Assembly: GCA_018806985.1 (NCBI GenBank) | Contig: JADANN010000445.1 | Coordinates: forward strand, 1,614,501-1,678,500 | DNA length: 64,000 nucleotides | From: Angiostrongylus vasorum | Taxonomy: Eukaryota; Nematoda; Chromadorea; Rhabditida; Metastrongylidae | Direction of reading: 5' to 3' | Part shown: piece after piece, positions 53,601 through 64,000 of the stretch | How the letters are laid out: each line of letters opens with the position of its first letter | Position numbering within the stretch: the first letter of the stretch is position 1 | The notes under the pieces: generated by a model | Told to the model about the DNA's origin: nothing | Database searches by the model: none | What the model saw: only the letters and a program-made list of their open reading frames with translations | Program-made: the position numbers and the translations under genes

Positions 53601-54604
53601 ACCAGCAGTGAGGTAAAAGTTTTCGTCAGCGCCATCTTCATTGTTTTGTTTACTATTAGTAAATGTTCGTGTTACACCATATCTTCAGATAATATCACAT
53701 CTCAGCAAAAGCGAGTGGCATCGCTCAGAAGATCAAGAGAATCGTGATAGGATAGCGCGCCTTGCTTCTCATATGTTAGAGTCAGTGATGCGATCTTCCA
53801 TATTCGTGTATCTTTGTTGACGGGTCTAAAACAGTTCGACATTTCAGGCAAGCTTCTTTGTACCCTCTCTTTCCACCAGCACTTTCAACTTCAATAGAAG
53901 AGTGCATAAAAGTTTGCAGCTTACGTAGTGCACCGCATGTGATTGTTTGTCCTTCTGTATTAGCCTCATTTATTAAGGTGAGCTGGTTACGTTGCTCATT
54001 GTCCAGATTATTGTCTTCTAGTTGTCTATGTTTTCATGGTTGTCGATTTCAAGTACTGGTATGGTTACGGTACACCTTGTTTCAAACATTGGTAAGGCAT
54101 CCATAATTTAAGGATTCCGTTTACTTTCCATAGTTTACGGGGTTCGGTAATAAGTACTTTATTCTTTGAACCTATAAATCCTTTATTCTATCTTTCTCTA
54201 TATTCTAAAGAAGTTCAATCGAAATCTAGTCCTTCCACATGCGTTAAAGAAATTGACCAGCGTCCACACAAGTGCTTAATGTTACGCGAACAATATCAAA
54301 AAAAGAAGAAATTGGAGTACTTTCAAGCACATTGGGACAAGCATTTTAAATTGTATACTTTGCCGCATAACTGAGATTATAAAACTCCCTCATCCTAGAA
54401 CAATATCTGTCTGAACATATACTTCGTTCATCTTCTTAAGATCTATCAACATTTTAGGCAATCAACAAGACAGTGATTGTGAATCCCGGAATAGCGGCAC
54501 GTGGAGCTACTGGAACTTTCCTACGTTGTGAATTTGCGACTTCAATAGTAGAAGATGTGACAAACCTTCCCGATTGTTCAAGATTTGAGATTGTCCGTTT
54601 TTAA
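50672..54604 (+). CDS. div-1: DNA polymerase alpha subunit B (POLA2)
   Basis: This is the non-catalytic B subunit of the polymerase alpha-primase complex, which starts DNA synthesis at origins and lagging-strand primers. Twelve exons join in phase: 50672-50874, 50924-51067, 51700-51878, ~52111-52202, 52289-52444, 52602-52710, 52945-53075, 53231-53347, 53421-53612, 53689-53807, 53848-53977, 54458-54604; about 572 residues against 598 in human. Family matches include SLATEFNLSMDDFVDELLAS (N-terminal helical domain), KLDLSRLPEVSIFPGQVAAL (OB-fold region), VLVLMGPFVERKNAYMKL (inactive phosphoesterase core), EPCVVRINGIELALTSSEV, SLYPLFPPAL and VIVNPGIAARGATGTFLRCE at the end. The start is uncertain: position 50672 is GTG where homologues have Met, so the ATG may be in an upstream exon or at 50717. 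The fourth exon is the least certain. Confidence 0.93.
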
Positions 54605-54710
54605 CATCGTAGTATTTACGCTCATGGAACTGAACTACTCTTTCGTCCCTATTAATAATTTATAATTGCTCTTGCTATTTAATCATGGATTTGCGTATTT
54701 TCTGCATATT

Positions 54711-54717
54711 ATGACAG
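54711..54717 (+). promoter_or_regulatory. Candidate trans-splice (SL2-type) acceptor
   Basis: ATGACAG after a pyrimidine-rich stretch (TTGCGTATTTTCTGCA) ends 113 bp after the div-1 stop and 31 bp before the ATG of the small downstream frame. That spacing is typical of nematode intercistronic regions. Spliced-leader use itself cannot be seen in genomic DNA. Confidence 0.4.
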
Positions 54718-54748
54718 AATTAAAGCAAGCATATCCAAGTTAACGTTT

Positions 54749-55139
54749 ATGGCCCAACTGAATAAGTTTAGGAAATGGCAGGTGCGTTTGCCAACAGTAC
54801 TACTCTTCTTCACATATCATAAAACCGCATTCATATAGCAAGAGTGGAGAACTAGAACCGTGAAATGCCTGCCTAAGATGTGTGATTTTACAGCAACCCT
54901 TGTACACATTCAATGGCAAATCTTCATTATCCAACTTCATTCCAACAGAAATAGCATTGCAGAAATGTGAAAAAATGGAACAAATGTTACCGAAACGAAA
55001 CATTACAGTGGAAGAAACGAAAGAAACAGTAGAAAACGAGTGCCAAGAGCAGAAGTTACAGTCTTTAAGACTTGCACAAATCATCCTAATGAACACATTT
55101 AGTACATTCTCCCGGCTGTTGAGAACTTTTGCATTCTAA
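54749..55139 (+). CDS. Candidate small gene downstream of div-1, unrecognised
   Basis: Two exons, 54749-54781 (MAQLNKFRKWQ) and 54894-55139, join at a GTGCGT donor and a TTTTACAG acceptor in phase 0 and give a 92-residue protein ending in a stop. The second exon encodes PLYTFNGKSSLSNFIPTEIA, then a charged helical stretch (EKMEQML, ITVEETKETVENECQEQKLQ) and a hydrophobic C-terminus (LAQIILMNTFSTFSRLL). This looks like a small helical, possibly coiled-coil adaptor. I do not recognise a family, and no catalytic motif is visible. It lies 144 bp after div-1 on the same strand, as expected of a second operon cistron. It ends 95 bp from the convergent RNPS1 stop. Confidence 0.5.
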
Positions 55140-55234
55140 CACTGTGATAAAGAATGTTGAGAGATTGTCGTCTGATACCATTAACATGTGCACAATCCTG
55201 ACACTTTTTAACAGATACGACGCATCATACCTGA

Positions 55235-58200
55235 TTACGACCTGCTGCGTCTTCTACGTGGTGAACGTGAACGACTGCGATTAAAACGGCTTGATCCAAG
55301 TGGGACCATATTTGCACTTCCTCCTCCACGTTCTCTTCCAACCGGCGAACGTCGTCGAGGACTACGCCTGATAGGACTTTTACGAGGTGGAGAACGGCGG
55401 GAAACAATGCGATTGAGCGTCAGTTCGACGCTAACCACTTGGCCGTCGATTTGACCACCATCGAAATACTTCAAGGCCTTGAAATTGCAGCGTTCAATAT
55501 AGAATGCTAGAACATAGGTATACTACAATTGTACTCCAAATTAAATCAGCTCAGCCGAGAGAAGAGATGATTAATCAACCACGCCAACTTTACAGTATCA
55601 GGAAATCAAAGTATAGTTGAAAAATACAAATACACAAACAAATAACAGAGATGTACTCAGGCACATGAAGGGAAACGTAGTAGGATTTAGCTGGAATCCA
55701 CACGACTTTAGGCTTTCCTTAGTATATTTTCAGATGGCCTTACCAAGTAGTCAAACTAACATGGCCTTAAACCACAGTTATGCTGTAGTATGTTCATAAG
55801 TTTATAACCGACTCAATTGGCACAGTACAGCCGATGAGATAGCATGCCGGATTTTGGAAGGAACATTAGCATCAATGGCGAATAAGCGCATGGAGAAGGT
55901 TGCGGAAGAGTTAAGTCAAAAGTGAATGGCTTTCTGCACTGCGCTTTTTCATCGAGTGACCGTTTCATAAATCTCGTAGGGATTCACAAATGCGACAACA
56001 GCAGCTTCATTCCCTGTTCTGCTGCGCTTCATTATATTTTGTCATTCCCGTCTAAAATTCCTACAGCGCAGATGCTGGGTTTCCTACGAGTGGTGCCAAT
56101 TCATGTTGGAACAAATCCGAAAATCTCTTGAGACAAACATCTCTTGTGACTTCCAAAACTTCAGGCATTCTAAGCAATGCAGGGAAGTTGATGAAATTGC
56201 ATCATTTATCAATGTTCCGATAACGGTGTCTTCTCAGAAGTCGACTGTGAGGGTTTAAAAGCCCCAAGTTAACGATAGATTGGGGATTTCACTTCCCGGA
56301 TCCAGATTTCTCTTTATTTCGCGGAAAGCAAATCTTGTGCAAAGGAGGCAATGGCGCTGTTCCGTGCAGAACTTTTAGAAAGAAAAGAAGAAAATGCTTA
56401 AAAGTCTTGCCAATTTCGTTGCGACGCTTTCTAATACACTTCCACTTTCAACGTCTACAGGGGAGCTTCATTCGACAACTTCTGGCCTTGCATATACCAT
56501 TATAGTATGCATTTCCACAAATAAAGTTATTTCGACATAACATTATTGTTGATGTCAAAAACAACTTTACCGAAGGTGTGGTATTAGTTCCTCGTTGCAG
56601 GTTTATGGTTAGCCGTAGATTTCGGAGTTGTAAATTATTCAAACAAATTGATGTTTACGGCCAGTGATTTTCTGAGACATCGAAACATCTATGGTCTTCT
56701 CCAGATTTCTTCCGCAATGCTATCAGTTCAGTCTGGTATAGCTTTTCATCAGGTATCCATCACTTCATCGACTTCGTTCTTGATCTCACTATTAACATAA
56801 TAAGATCCTCAAATAAAAGATTCTACTGTCCTTTTTGAGCTGGTATGAGATTGTTGACAAATCTTACTGATTCTCCGCTGATAACTTCTCGGTGATTTCG
56901 CCTCTCTCATAGACCGGACGTATTGTTATAAACGCTTTTCCACTGGATATTTTCGAGCTTAATTAAAAACAGTGCAAAAATTTCAGTCTATCAAAAGCAC
57001 TCGCCGTCTTCGTTTTCTAAGCAGTTTTTAGAGATACTAAACATGAGTGATTTTGCCTTACCTCCAGGTTGGACAAAGATGAAACACTCCCCGAATTAAA
57101 AGTTTGACCAAAAGATTTCCATACATATGGGAGGTGGGCTACGCCTATAAGTAGCAAAGCTTCAATGCACTCTAAGGACTTTGGCGAACCGAAAAAGGTC
57201 CATTTAGTAGCAGAACTCTTTCTAGTTCTCATGGGCTGGTCTAAAATTTGGATTTGTTGGGGTAGGAAACTCCGTCTCATGCAACTTACCCATTGTATCA
57301 GATAGTTCAGTAAAAGAATACTATTTTATTTTCATTATGCATAGCAGATCTTCACATCTACTATTCGGACCATACTCAGAACCTGGCACTTCTTGCATTC
57401 GATTCTTTCTTCCTACCTTCATTATCCACAAAGGTCTTCGATCTTTTCGCGTGTGGGTTCAACTTATCCTCGAAGATTCCTCTTTCTTATTATAAATATC
57501 GTTGACTACTGGTCAAGTAGATTCTTCTTGGAGCCCAAGGATAGTCGGGCCTGAGCGCCCCCACTGGGATTTCAGAAATTTTTCTCAGAAAAGTTCGGCA
57601 CCAATTTCTCTACTCTGGCTGGATGAGAGGGTTGGTAAAGTACGCGTCGGATGGAACCATCGTCTCGTTCTTGATGAACGGCACGATCACTTCTGCGCTA
57701 CCCTCCTCCTGAGTAGAACAATACTCATTCAAAGTAAACAACTTTCTGTTGTTTACCGCGGCGGACATTTTTTGTGTAGTCGTAAGAGCAGACGTGGCGA
57801 GAAGGGAAGATTGAATAGTAGTCTTAGGTATAGATAGAACACAGTGGTGAATCTCATATATTGCTCAAATAGCGCAGTATTATAATTACGTGTTTGTTGT
57901 GAGAATGTCTTGACAGTGTTTACCATATATCCGAAATAAAGGATATCCTTTAAGAGGTATACAGTCGTTCTTCACTAACCAGACCTGTTGACCGACTACA
58001 CCTCTAAACATCAGAACTTCTTTTGCCAGAAAAAGTACTCGATAAAAGCAGAATCGAAAAGAAAAGAGTAACCAATGAAAGCACAATCGAAAAGGACTCC
58101 GATGATATCACTGAAAACATTTAACTCTGTAGAAAAGAGTGTACATATAACACCCATAACTATACACATTTTTACTTGGACTGATAACTGAGTATTAAAA

Positions 58201-61115
58201 AATGGCACCTTGAACGTTCCGGTCTTAAACTGGACATCTCATGTTGAACAACATAATGGGGTTTAAACGTCAAAATGCACTGATGACCCTCAAGTGTAAC
58301 TTAAGCACATTACGCAATTAACGATCTTAACAAACCTTCTCAGCATCCTCAGCATTTTCATACTCCACATAGCCATAGCCTCTATGAAGATGTGGATAAA
58401 ATCTCTCCGGTGGTAAATCACAACTTTTTATTTGACCGTACATCCCGAAAATCTCAGCCAAATGCTCCTAAAATTAAGGTAAAGTAGCGAAACTTGCCCT
58501 TACAGCTAATAGCAATTAGTGTATTCTTAAATATCCAAATAAAGCTTAGAGAAAGTAGCTATATAAAAAATGTCGATAAGCAAGCAGTAAAAATATACTG
58601 CAACTCTTCTCATCCTTCAGACATGAAAGAAGCAATCATAAGAAATTATACCGAACGAGTGAAAATGTGTACAGAAGAGGATAGGAAGGAGCTACTCAAT
58701 TTGGCATGAAAAGTAGCCCTTTCCAATAGCTATGAAGCAGCGGCCACCAGGGCCAGATCAAAAGGTACGGTTGTCCCCAAATAATAGTACTTCAAACCCA
58801 ATTACGATCGCTTTTAAGCTGCCTTTCATTTCAAACGAAGTAAGTTACGCCACTAAGAGTTGCCCAAGAAAAAAGTGGTCGGTTACTGACCTCCCACACA
58901 ACACCCTACGCCTTCAGTTAGTAGCAATCGCCTTCATGATCGCTTGTGCAGCTCAGAAAACTTTAATCTGTCTTAACGACAGAGATGGGAATTACATGAG
59001 TTTAGGATAATGTGCATAATCTCAAGCAAAGCATGCGCTGAGGAACACATGTGGGAAACGGGTAGACCACTTTGTATCCGCATAAGATAACATCTAAATG
59101 GAAAAAGCTAAAATTCACATCTACTCCTGAGTACACATAGGGTACAAAAGTACAACGGTGATGACTTTGAAGTGACTGCCAGGATCCTAGTGAAGGAATC
59201 AAAAACATCAACGTGCAAGACGCTTGAGGCGTTTTGGATAAATTTCAGAAATCCAAAGTTTACCCGAAAATACGAATGCCTCACTACCGCACGAGAGCTG
59301 GCATCTTTTTTCCAATTTTTTTCTTTGGATTTTTTTGATCTGCGTGGCTCTCATTCGTCACCCACAGTGGAAGCACACGGGTGGTCCCACTAGCAACGGC
59401 ATGATGAGTAGTCTTCAAACAAAACAGCATTCATTTCTACGTTAGATCTTCATTTAAACCATAGCTACTTCACCGAATTATATGGATATCAAAATCTACA
59501 GCTTTTACCTACTCCCCATTTTTTTAGGGTAGCGTATTGTATAAAAATACAACCAAAGTGACGCTGGGATACTTGTAAAACTTGGACCGCACGTCAGATC
59601 GAACCGTGATTACCCTTTCCGTGGGCTCATGTGTTACGCATGGCACCACTGAGGCCTCGTTATGCCTTTCTATCAGCCAGTTTTCTACCTAACAGTGTCT
59701 TCAGCAATCACCCGCCAACCGATTTAATGTCGATTTGTGTTGCACAGATCAAACTCACTGACGGGTCTATTAGGGTTAAAAAAAATTGCTGACAGAAAGG
59801 CAGAACGAGGGGCTTCTGTGGTACCATGCGTAACATGTGAGCTCCCGGAAAAGGGTAATCGTTGTTTGATCTAGCACAGAGTCCAAGTTTTGCAAATATC
59901 TCAGGACAACTGTGGTTATACGGATATCCTTAAACAAAATACGCCTAGGTTCTGAAAAAGGAGAAACCGCTGCATAGTCAGCCATCGAACCACGGCAACT
60001 ACAATAAATAGTACCAACATCGCGTCAGCTCAACAAGGGCAGTCCGTAAGAATATATATATATATATATATATAAACATATATATATACACATGTATATA
60101 AATATATATATATATCGTCATATGGTCCCAACAGTTTACCGCCTTCTCGTGGCTGGAAAGTGTTCTTGGCTGTCGGCCTGCGATGTACAGTGGGCGGATT
60201 CATCCCAATGGCAGCGTCTCCCTAGCTGTGAAGGTGTCCAGCGTTTAAATCAAGAATCCCAACCAAGATTAAGTCAATACCAGGGTCCACCACGGTCTTG
60301 GTATCAAACTAGTCGGACGGTGGCAAATCTCCCTCTGATCCACAACGGGGGGGGGATTGCCTGTGGTGGCGACGACCTAGGGCAGACTTTGGCCTGCCTA
60401 ACCTCAGGAGTCAAAGGAACCACAGTGGCTAAACCAAGAAAACTCCGATAAAATGAAGACTGTACTGCGGTCAGCATAACCAGCGAGGACGGGTAGTCCA
60501 AGTATCCAAGCAAGTATATAAATGTCAATTATTTATTTCGAAATTTATAGAAAGTCGGTCTCTTCAGATAAAGGCTAACTTTAGTGATAAAAAATGGTCA
60601 CATACTCAGCACTATGCTTGTCTGTTACATTTTCTGATAGTTTAACTTATGGCAACAATCTAGCAGAGTACAACGGCCTTCTGTGTCTTACATGTAGAAC
60701 ATGATGAATAGGGACAGGTGACAAAACTACAGGACGGTGATTATTCTCAAACAGAACAACATGTCTTGAATATCTCATTGATGTCATAGATTACGGAGTA
60801 GCGACACGGAAAACGACATGAGAAATAGTGTGGTCATTAGGTTGCGAAAAACAAAAGCGGAGGAGCGCAAAATTAGATAAGCATAAAGAAGATGGGGTAC
60901 CCACAAGCAGAACGAGTGCATGAGCAAAGACGAACGTTTTTAAACAGGCAGAAATATGTGGACTTGATATTGCTGCAATTTCCAATGAACCCATCACATT
61001 CTCTTCGGTTTAGGAGCTACACTATATGCATAACAAGAAATATACTCCTATAACAAGAAGAACTGAACTGTTGAAAACGCCACAAATGGAACGGACTACT
61101 TGGACATGAGTATAT

Positions 61116-61182
<67 letters not shown>

Positions 61183-62947
61183 TATGGTCTGTGAGACACT
61201 TTTAATGACCACGAGTAATAACTAAAGCACAATTCACGCATTTAAACAACAATTCTTTCGGCCATTAGGTGCAAACACGAATATTAGTGCCAGAACGATC
61301 ACCTCAGAGGAGCCAACTCAATTGAATCAGTAGTGTGATTGGTAAAATAGTAGACTCCTTCACAAAATGTGTGGATCGGTAAGTGGATTTTTCCATTCCG
61401 TTATTACTACCAAAACCACATTTAGTGTACCAAAATGCCCAGCTCTAAATTTCCAGTGAACCACATTATTAAATATAGATGAAGTGATATCTGCTTGTTC
61501 GAAGTTGACAAGTTGTTAACATACTTAGTCCAGATGCACACAAGAGAATTTGAACAGAATTCAGTGGAACAAGCAGTATGTATTTGCAACTGCATGAATC
61601 GCTTCCATCATCATAAATGACTCCATAAATTGTTAACATCTATCTTGGGAAATGGAGGTGCACTTCTCCAATTTTTGAAAGCAAAAAAAAGCAAGCATTA
61701 GATGTAGAAACAAACGATGATATCCGCACAAGAATGTTAGATGCGAACAACACTAAATGCCATCTAAGGATAACTAATGAAGTAGCTAAGCCAGTCCACA
61801 GTCAATCTCAACCGCGAAAAGTTTCCTACGAAGTGAAAACGTGTGCCTCGCTAGCGATGTTTCCAAGTACGTTTACTCCCAAGTTCTCCATAATACGCAT
61901 TGATATGAATACGTATGAAGAAATAAGCAACTTACCAGTCCAACTTAAAGCAAGCATATCTCACCTCACTGCGAACTTTGTTAACTAAAATTAAAACCAC
62001 TAGAATGTACAAATCTTTAGTTTTACAAAACCGCAAGCTTTACTAGCACACTATGATAAGAACTTCACTTTTTGGTGCCCGTAAGCCTTTTATTTTCGCT
62101 AAGAGTCGTATCTCGAAGACCAATTGATTAAAGAAGCAGGAATTCCTCAAAAGATGATATGACGCCGCTTTCAATAATCCTACTTAAGCTTCCAACTTTT
62201 TTCCCAACTTTTGGAAACCCACTCTAAAAATCTAAAATGGAAAAAAATACTTTGAAAGAGTTACATGTTTCACTAAACTCAGAGGGCAATAACCATTTCT
62301 TTGAGTCTGTTATCTGTAGCGCATAACGCAAACCCTGATGGTCTTCGTACATAAATAAACCGATAATCTAGAAATGTAAACGGATCCCATACCTTCGTCA
62401 CATTACGACTAAGATTCCTTATTGATATACGCTTAGACGGGCTTGCTTTCCTCGGAGATGACCGACGAGGAGATCTCTTTGGAGATCTTCTTGCAGAGAT
62501 TCGACGAGGCGACGGACGACGCGGCGAACGGCGTCGACCGCGGCTTACGCTCCGATCGGCACGACGTTTCGGTGAAGCAGAAACACGACGACGACGAGGC
62601 GACGGCGACCGACGACTCGGGCGATCACCTGTTAGGAACACTTTTTGGATAGAGTAATCACAAATTCTCCTCGATAATTTAAAATTCCTTAAAATCTCAC
62701 CCGCCCCTCTGTCAGCACGAGCTCTTGCTGGTGACCGACGCGGTGACCGGGAACGACCACGAGCGCTTGTACCCTTTCCAGAATCCCTCTTGTTACGGGG
62801 GGATGGAGAGCGCGAAGAACTTGAACTACTTGATGAACGAGAAGAACCGGAAGAACCACTGCTCGAAGAGCTGCCAGAGGAAGATGTGCTGCTGGACGAG
62901 GCGGAGCGAGAACGACGTTTCTTCTCCTCTTCCTTTTTTTCGACCAT
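55235..62947 (-). CDS. RNPS1: RNA-binding protein with serine-rich domain 1 (RNPS1)
   Basis: This nuclear splicing activator joins the ASAP/PSAP and exon-junction complexes. Exons on the minus strand: 62947-62701, 62628-62393, 58467-58336, 55477-55235. They join in phase to 285 residues (human 305). The N-terminal half is a Ser run followed by RS/SPRR repeats (RSPRRSPARARADRGAG, RRSPSPRRRRVSASPKRR). The RRM spans the last three exons: ISIRNLSRNVTK, EHLAEIFGMYGQIKSCDLPP, HRGYGYVEYENAEDAEKALK, then FDGGQIDGQVVSVEL. The C-terminal tail is again Arg/Ser-rich (RSPPRKSPIRRSPRRRSP). The first ATG lies exactly after TTATTTTCAG, so the mRNA is probably trans-spliced or has a 5' UTR exon. The large introns hold repeats. 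Confidence 0.95.
55478..58335. other. RNPS1 intron (2.9 kb)
   Basis: Contains one family-C copy (57350-57715). No other feature is supportable; the frames near 55.6-56.6 kb and 57.0-57.3 kb are not recognisable. Confidence 0.6.
57350..57715 (-). repeat. SINE-like repeat family C, copy 10
   Basis: Reverse copy relative to window: TCTTCACATCTACTATTCGG, TTGCATTCGATTCTTTCTTCC, GATGAACGGCACGATCAC, ending TTCTGCGCTACCCTCC. Confidence 0.8.
58520..59390 (+). mobile_element. Penelope-like retroelement, truncated 3' half
   Basis: In several plus-strand frames this carries the C-terminal part of a Penelope-like polyprotein. NSSHPSDMKEAIIRNYTERV begins near 58602. Near 59015-59110 there is a decayed GIY-YIG domain with [11 protein letters not shown] and HLNGKS. 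Then come RILVKESKTSTCKTLEAFW and RKYECLTTARELASFF to about 59330. Stops and frameshifts make it inactive and the upstream RT core is absent. It is in the same strand sense throughout, unlike the inverted remnant at 17.2-18.6 kb. It starts within about 60 bp of the RNPS1 exon at 58336-58467. Confidence 0.85.
59565..59935. repeat. Family-D inverted pair
   Basis: A reverse copy (59565-59770, AAAACTTGGACCGCACGTC to CCAACCGATTTAATG) is followed by a forward copy (about 59775-59935, GGTACCATGCG, GTAATCGTTGTTTGATC, TTTTGCAAATATCTCAGG). It is the third head-to-head family-D pair in the window. Confidence 0.75.
60051..60115. repeat. Interrupted TA microsatellite
   Basis: TA runs broken by TAAACA, ACACATG and TAAA, directly upstream of family-B copy 9. 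This is the same order (TA run then family B) as at 29056-29500. Confidence 0.9.
60130..60520 (+). repeat. Dispersed repeat family B, copy 9
   Basis: Full-length forward copy from AACAGTTTACCGCCTTCTCG to GTAGTCCAAGTATCCAAGC; it includes a nine-base G run near 60348. Confidence 0.85.
61119..61181. repeat. TA dinucleotide microsatellite
   Basis: About 31 uninterrupted TA units in the RNPS1 intron. Confidence 0.95.
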
Positions 62948-62961
62948 CTGAAAATAATCCG
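62948..62961 (-). promoter_or_regulatory. Splice or trans-splice acceptor at RNPS1 start
   Basis: On the minus strand CGGATTATTTTCAG immediately precedes the RNPS1 ATG at 62947. A TTTTCAG site touching the start codon is typical of nematode spliced-leader addition, but a cis intron from a 5' UTR exon would look the same. Confidence 0.5.
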
Positions 62962-63274
62962 GGCTCCCTACTAGTTTGGCAAATCGATTTAAGAACACTG
63001 AAAATATGAAATGAACTAAAACTACGCAGGTTACACGACTGGGCCTCTCGCACTCGACTGCGAAAGTCGAATGTTTCAACTCGGCCCTGCGCTGCGTTCA
63101 CGACGCGACTGGCCTCGAAGCGATCACCGTAGGGCGCGTTTACCACCGATTCGTAGGCTGTAGCATGGCTGGTGAGCAACTTTGCAACTACTTGCGAGTC
63201 GTCTCTGCTTCTCTGGGATTTTTAGAAATGATGTCCACTCGAGATAATTTTGCAATAATTTCGTCCTTAAGGAG

Positions 63275-63630
63275 CAGGAAGCGCAGTGATAGTGATGCCG
63301 TTCATCACGAGCACGGTGCTGGTTCGAACCCGCGCTGGACTCCCTAGCCAACCATCTTTTTGGGTTGGAAAATTGATGATGGAGTTGTCTGGGCTCAATT
63401 CACTCCTCTAAATCCACGCAAGAACACTCCAGGATAGCTATCTCAGCACTCGAGAGAGAATCGACCCGACCAGCGTTTAAAGACATTCATAAGGAAGACA
63501 ATCCTCAGCAGCCGAACCCACGCGTGAAAATTTCAAAAACCTTCCTAGATAGTGGGGGGTGAAGTAACCAATTCAATACAAAAAGTGCTGGGATCGGCAC
63601 CGTAAATGCGTGGATAGGTCATGTAAAATG
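63275..63630 (+). repeat. SINE-like repeat family C, best tRNA-like copy
   Basis: Forward copy with the clearest Pol III promoter elements of the family: AAGCGCAGTGATAGTGATGC (A-box side) and GCTGGTTCGAACCCGC (a near-perfect B box). The body continues with AATCCACGCAAGAACACTCC and AGACATTCATAAGGAAGAC. Confidence 0.85.
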
Positions 63631-63699
63631 TCGTCTTCTACGAACACCATTAACAAACGCAGTGCAGCAGCACGCAGGCTTAGTGAAGCGGTTTTGTAT

Positions 63700-64000
63700 A
63701 GCTAGACCAACGTTTCTGTCGGGGTAACGATCGACTTCGCTTAATGGGTTGTTGTCTTCTGATGGGTGCCGATGTTCCTGGTGTCGAGATTTTAGGTACA
63801 AAACGGATTTCTTCCTTCAAGCACATCATCTAAACTGAGAAAGAGTCCGACATCTTTGCCGGGAATTCCAAGAGTGAAGCAATGCCAGGAAATGTCATCA
63901 TGGAAGAATCCTAGTCATATGATGGCAGATCTACCTTTGTGACTACGTGGTACTACCTTGGCAAACGTTGTTGGAGAGTCAAGGAAAAAAATCGCGCCCA
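63700..64000 (+). repeat. Decayed family-B repeat, cut by window end
   Basis: Blocks TGGGTGCCGATGTTCCTGG, GAGAAAGAGTCCGACATC and ATGATGGCAGATCTACC keep the family order, with many substitutions. Confidence 0.6.

Larger units (their letters stand above)
58468..62392. other. RNPS1 intron (3.9 kb) with insertions
   Basis: Holds a Penelope-like fragment, a family-D inverted pair, two TA microsatellites and a family-B copy. An 84-codon plus-strand frame at 61734-61988 has ordinary composition but no known family. From 60.6-61.1 kb and 61.2-61.7 kb nothing is recognised. Confidence 0.6.
62962..64000. other. RNPS1 upstream region
   Basis: Between 62962 and 63270 lies the probable 5' flank, with a GC-richer stretch at 63030-63150. 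Beyond it are a family-C copy and a decayed family-B copy that runs off the window. Confidence 0.5.

Noticed and set aside
62443..62652. Plus-strand acidic frame opposite RNPS1
   Set aside because: It is the complement of the RS/SPRR-rich coding exon; long open antisense frames are expected there.
63275..63350. Possible intact tRNA gene because of GGTTCGAACCC
   Set aside because: Acceptor and anticodon stems do not pair properly, and the same head is attached to the family-C body in other copies, so it is a SINE head.

Overview
The window is nuclear DNA from a nematode. It has many short exons joined at TTTCAG-type acceptors, introns of 50 bp to 8 kb, and closely spaced same-strand genes that look like operons. 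All five recognised proteins read as nematode-like orthologues of conserved eukaryotic proteins. The long introns are full of dispersed tRNA-like repeats, Penelope-like and RTE-like remnants and TA microsatellites. That fits a parasitic clade V (strongylid or hookworm-like) genome better than a compact Caenorhabditis genome, but this placement is inference.

Layout. (1) About 4.35-35.0 kb, plus strand: a SET1/COMPASS histone H3K4 methyltransferase (SETD1 family, C. elegans set-2) in about 29 exons, with RRM, disordered middle, N-SET with a WDR5-binding Win motif, SET and post-SET. (2) 36.57-39.56 kb, plus: cob(I)alamin adenosyltransferase (MMAB) in five exons. (3) 39.83-47.43 kb, plus: NEDD8 E1 regulatory subunit (APP-BP1/NAE1, ula-1), reconstructed as ten phase-consistent exons coding for 537 residues; it starts only 269 bp after MMAB. 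(4) 50.67-54.60 kb, plus: DNA polymerase alpha subunit B (POLA2, div-1), twelve exons, about 572 residues. (5) 54.75-55.14 kb, plus: a candidate 92-residue two-exon gene that I do not recognise, with a possible trans-splice acceptor 113 bp after the div-1 stop. (6) 62.95-55.24 kb, minus: the RNPS1 splicing and exon-junction factor, four exons, 285 residues, convergent with the previous pair.

The rest is mostly repeat. Families A, C and D carry A-box/B-box-like tRNA heads and look like tRNA-derived SINEs. Family B is a ~390 bp repeat without an obvious tRNA head. At 8.6-9.3 kb two family-D copies lie head to head inside a 13-bp direct repeat. A Penelope-like element at 17.2-18.6 kb carries RT and GIY-YIG pieces in opposite orientations. 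An RTE-like RT remnant lies at 20.3-21.1 kb and a second Penelope fragment at 58.5-59.4 kb.

The genes are housekeeping: chromatin marking, cobalamin cofactor synthesis, neddylation, replication priming and mRNA processing. I saw no CRISPR, no bacterial genes and no rRNA or intact tRNA gene. Exon boundaries were read by eye from GT/AG sites, frame and remembered family alignments, so individual junctions can be off.
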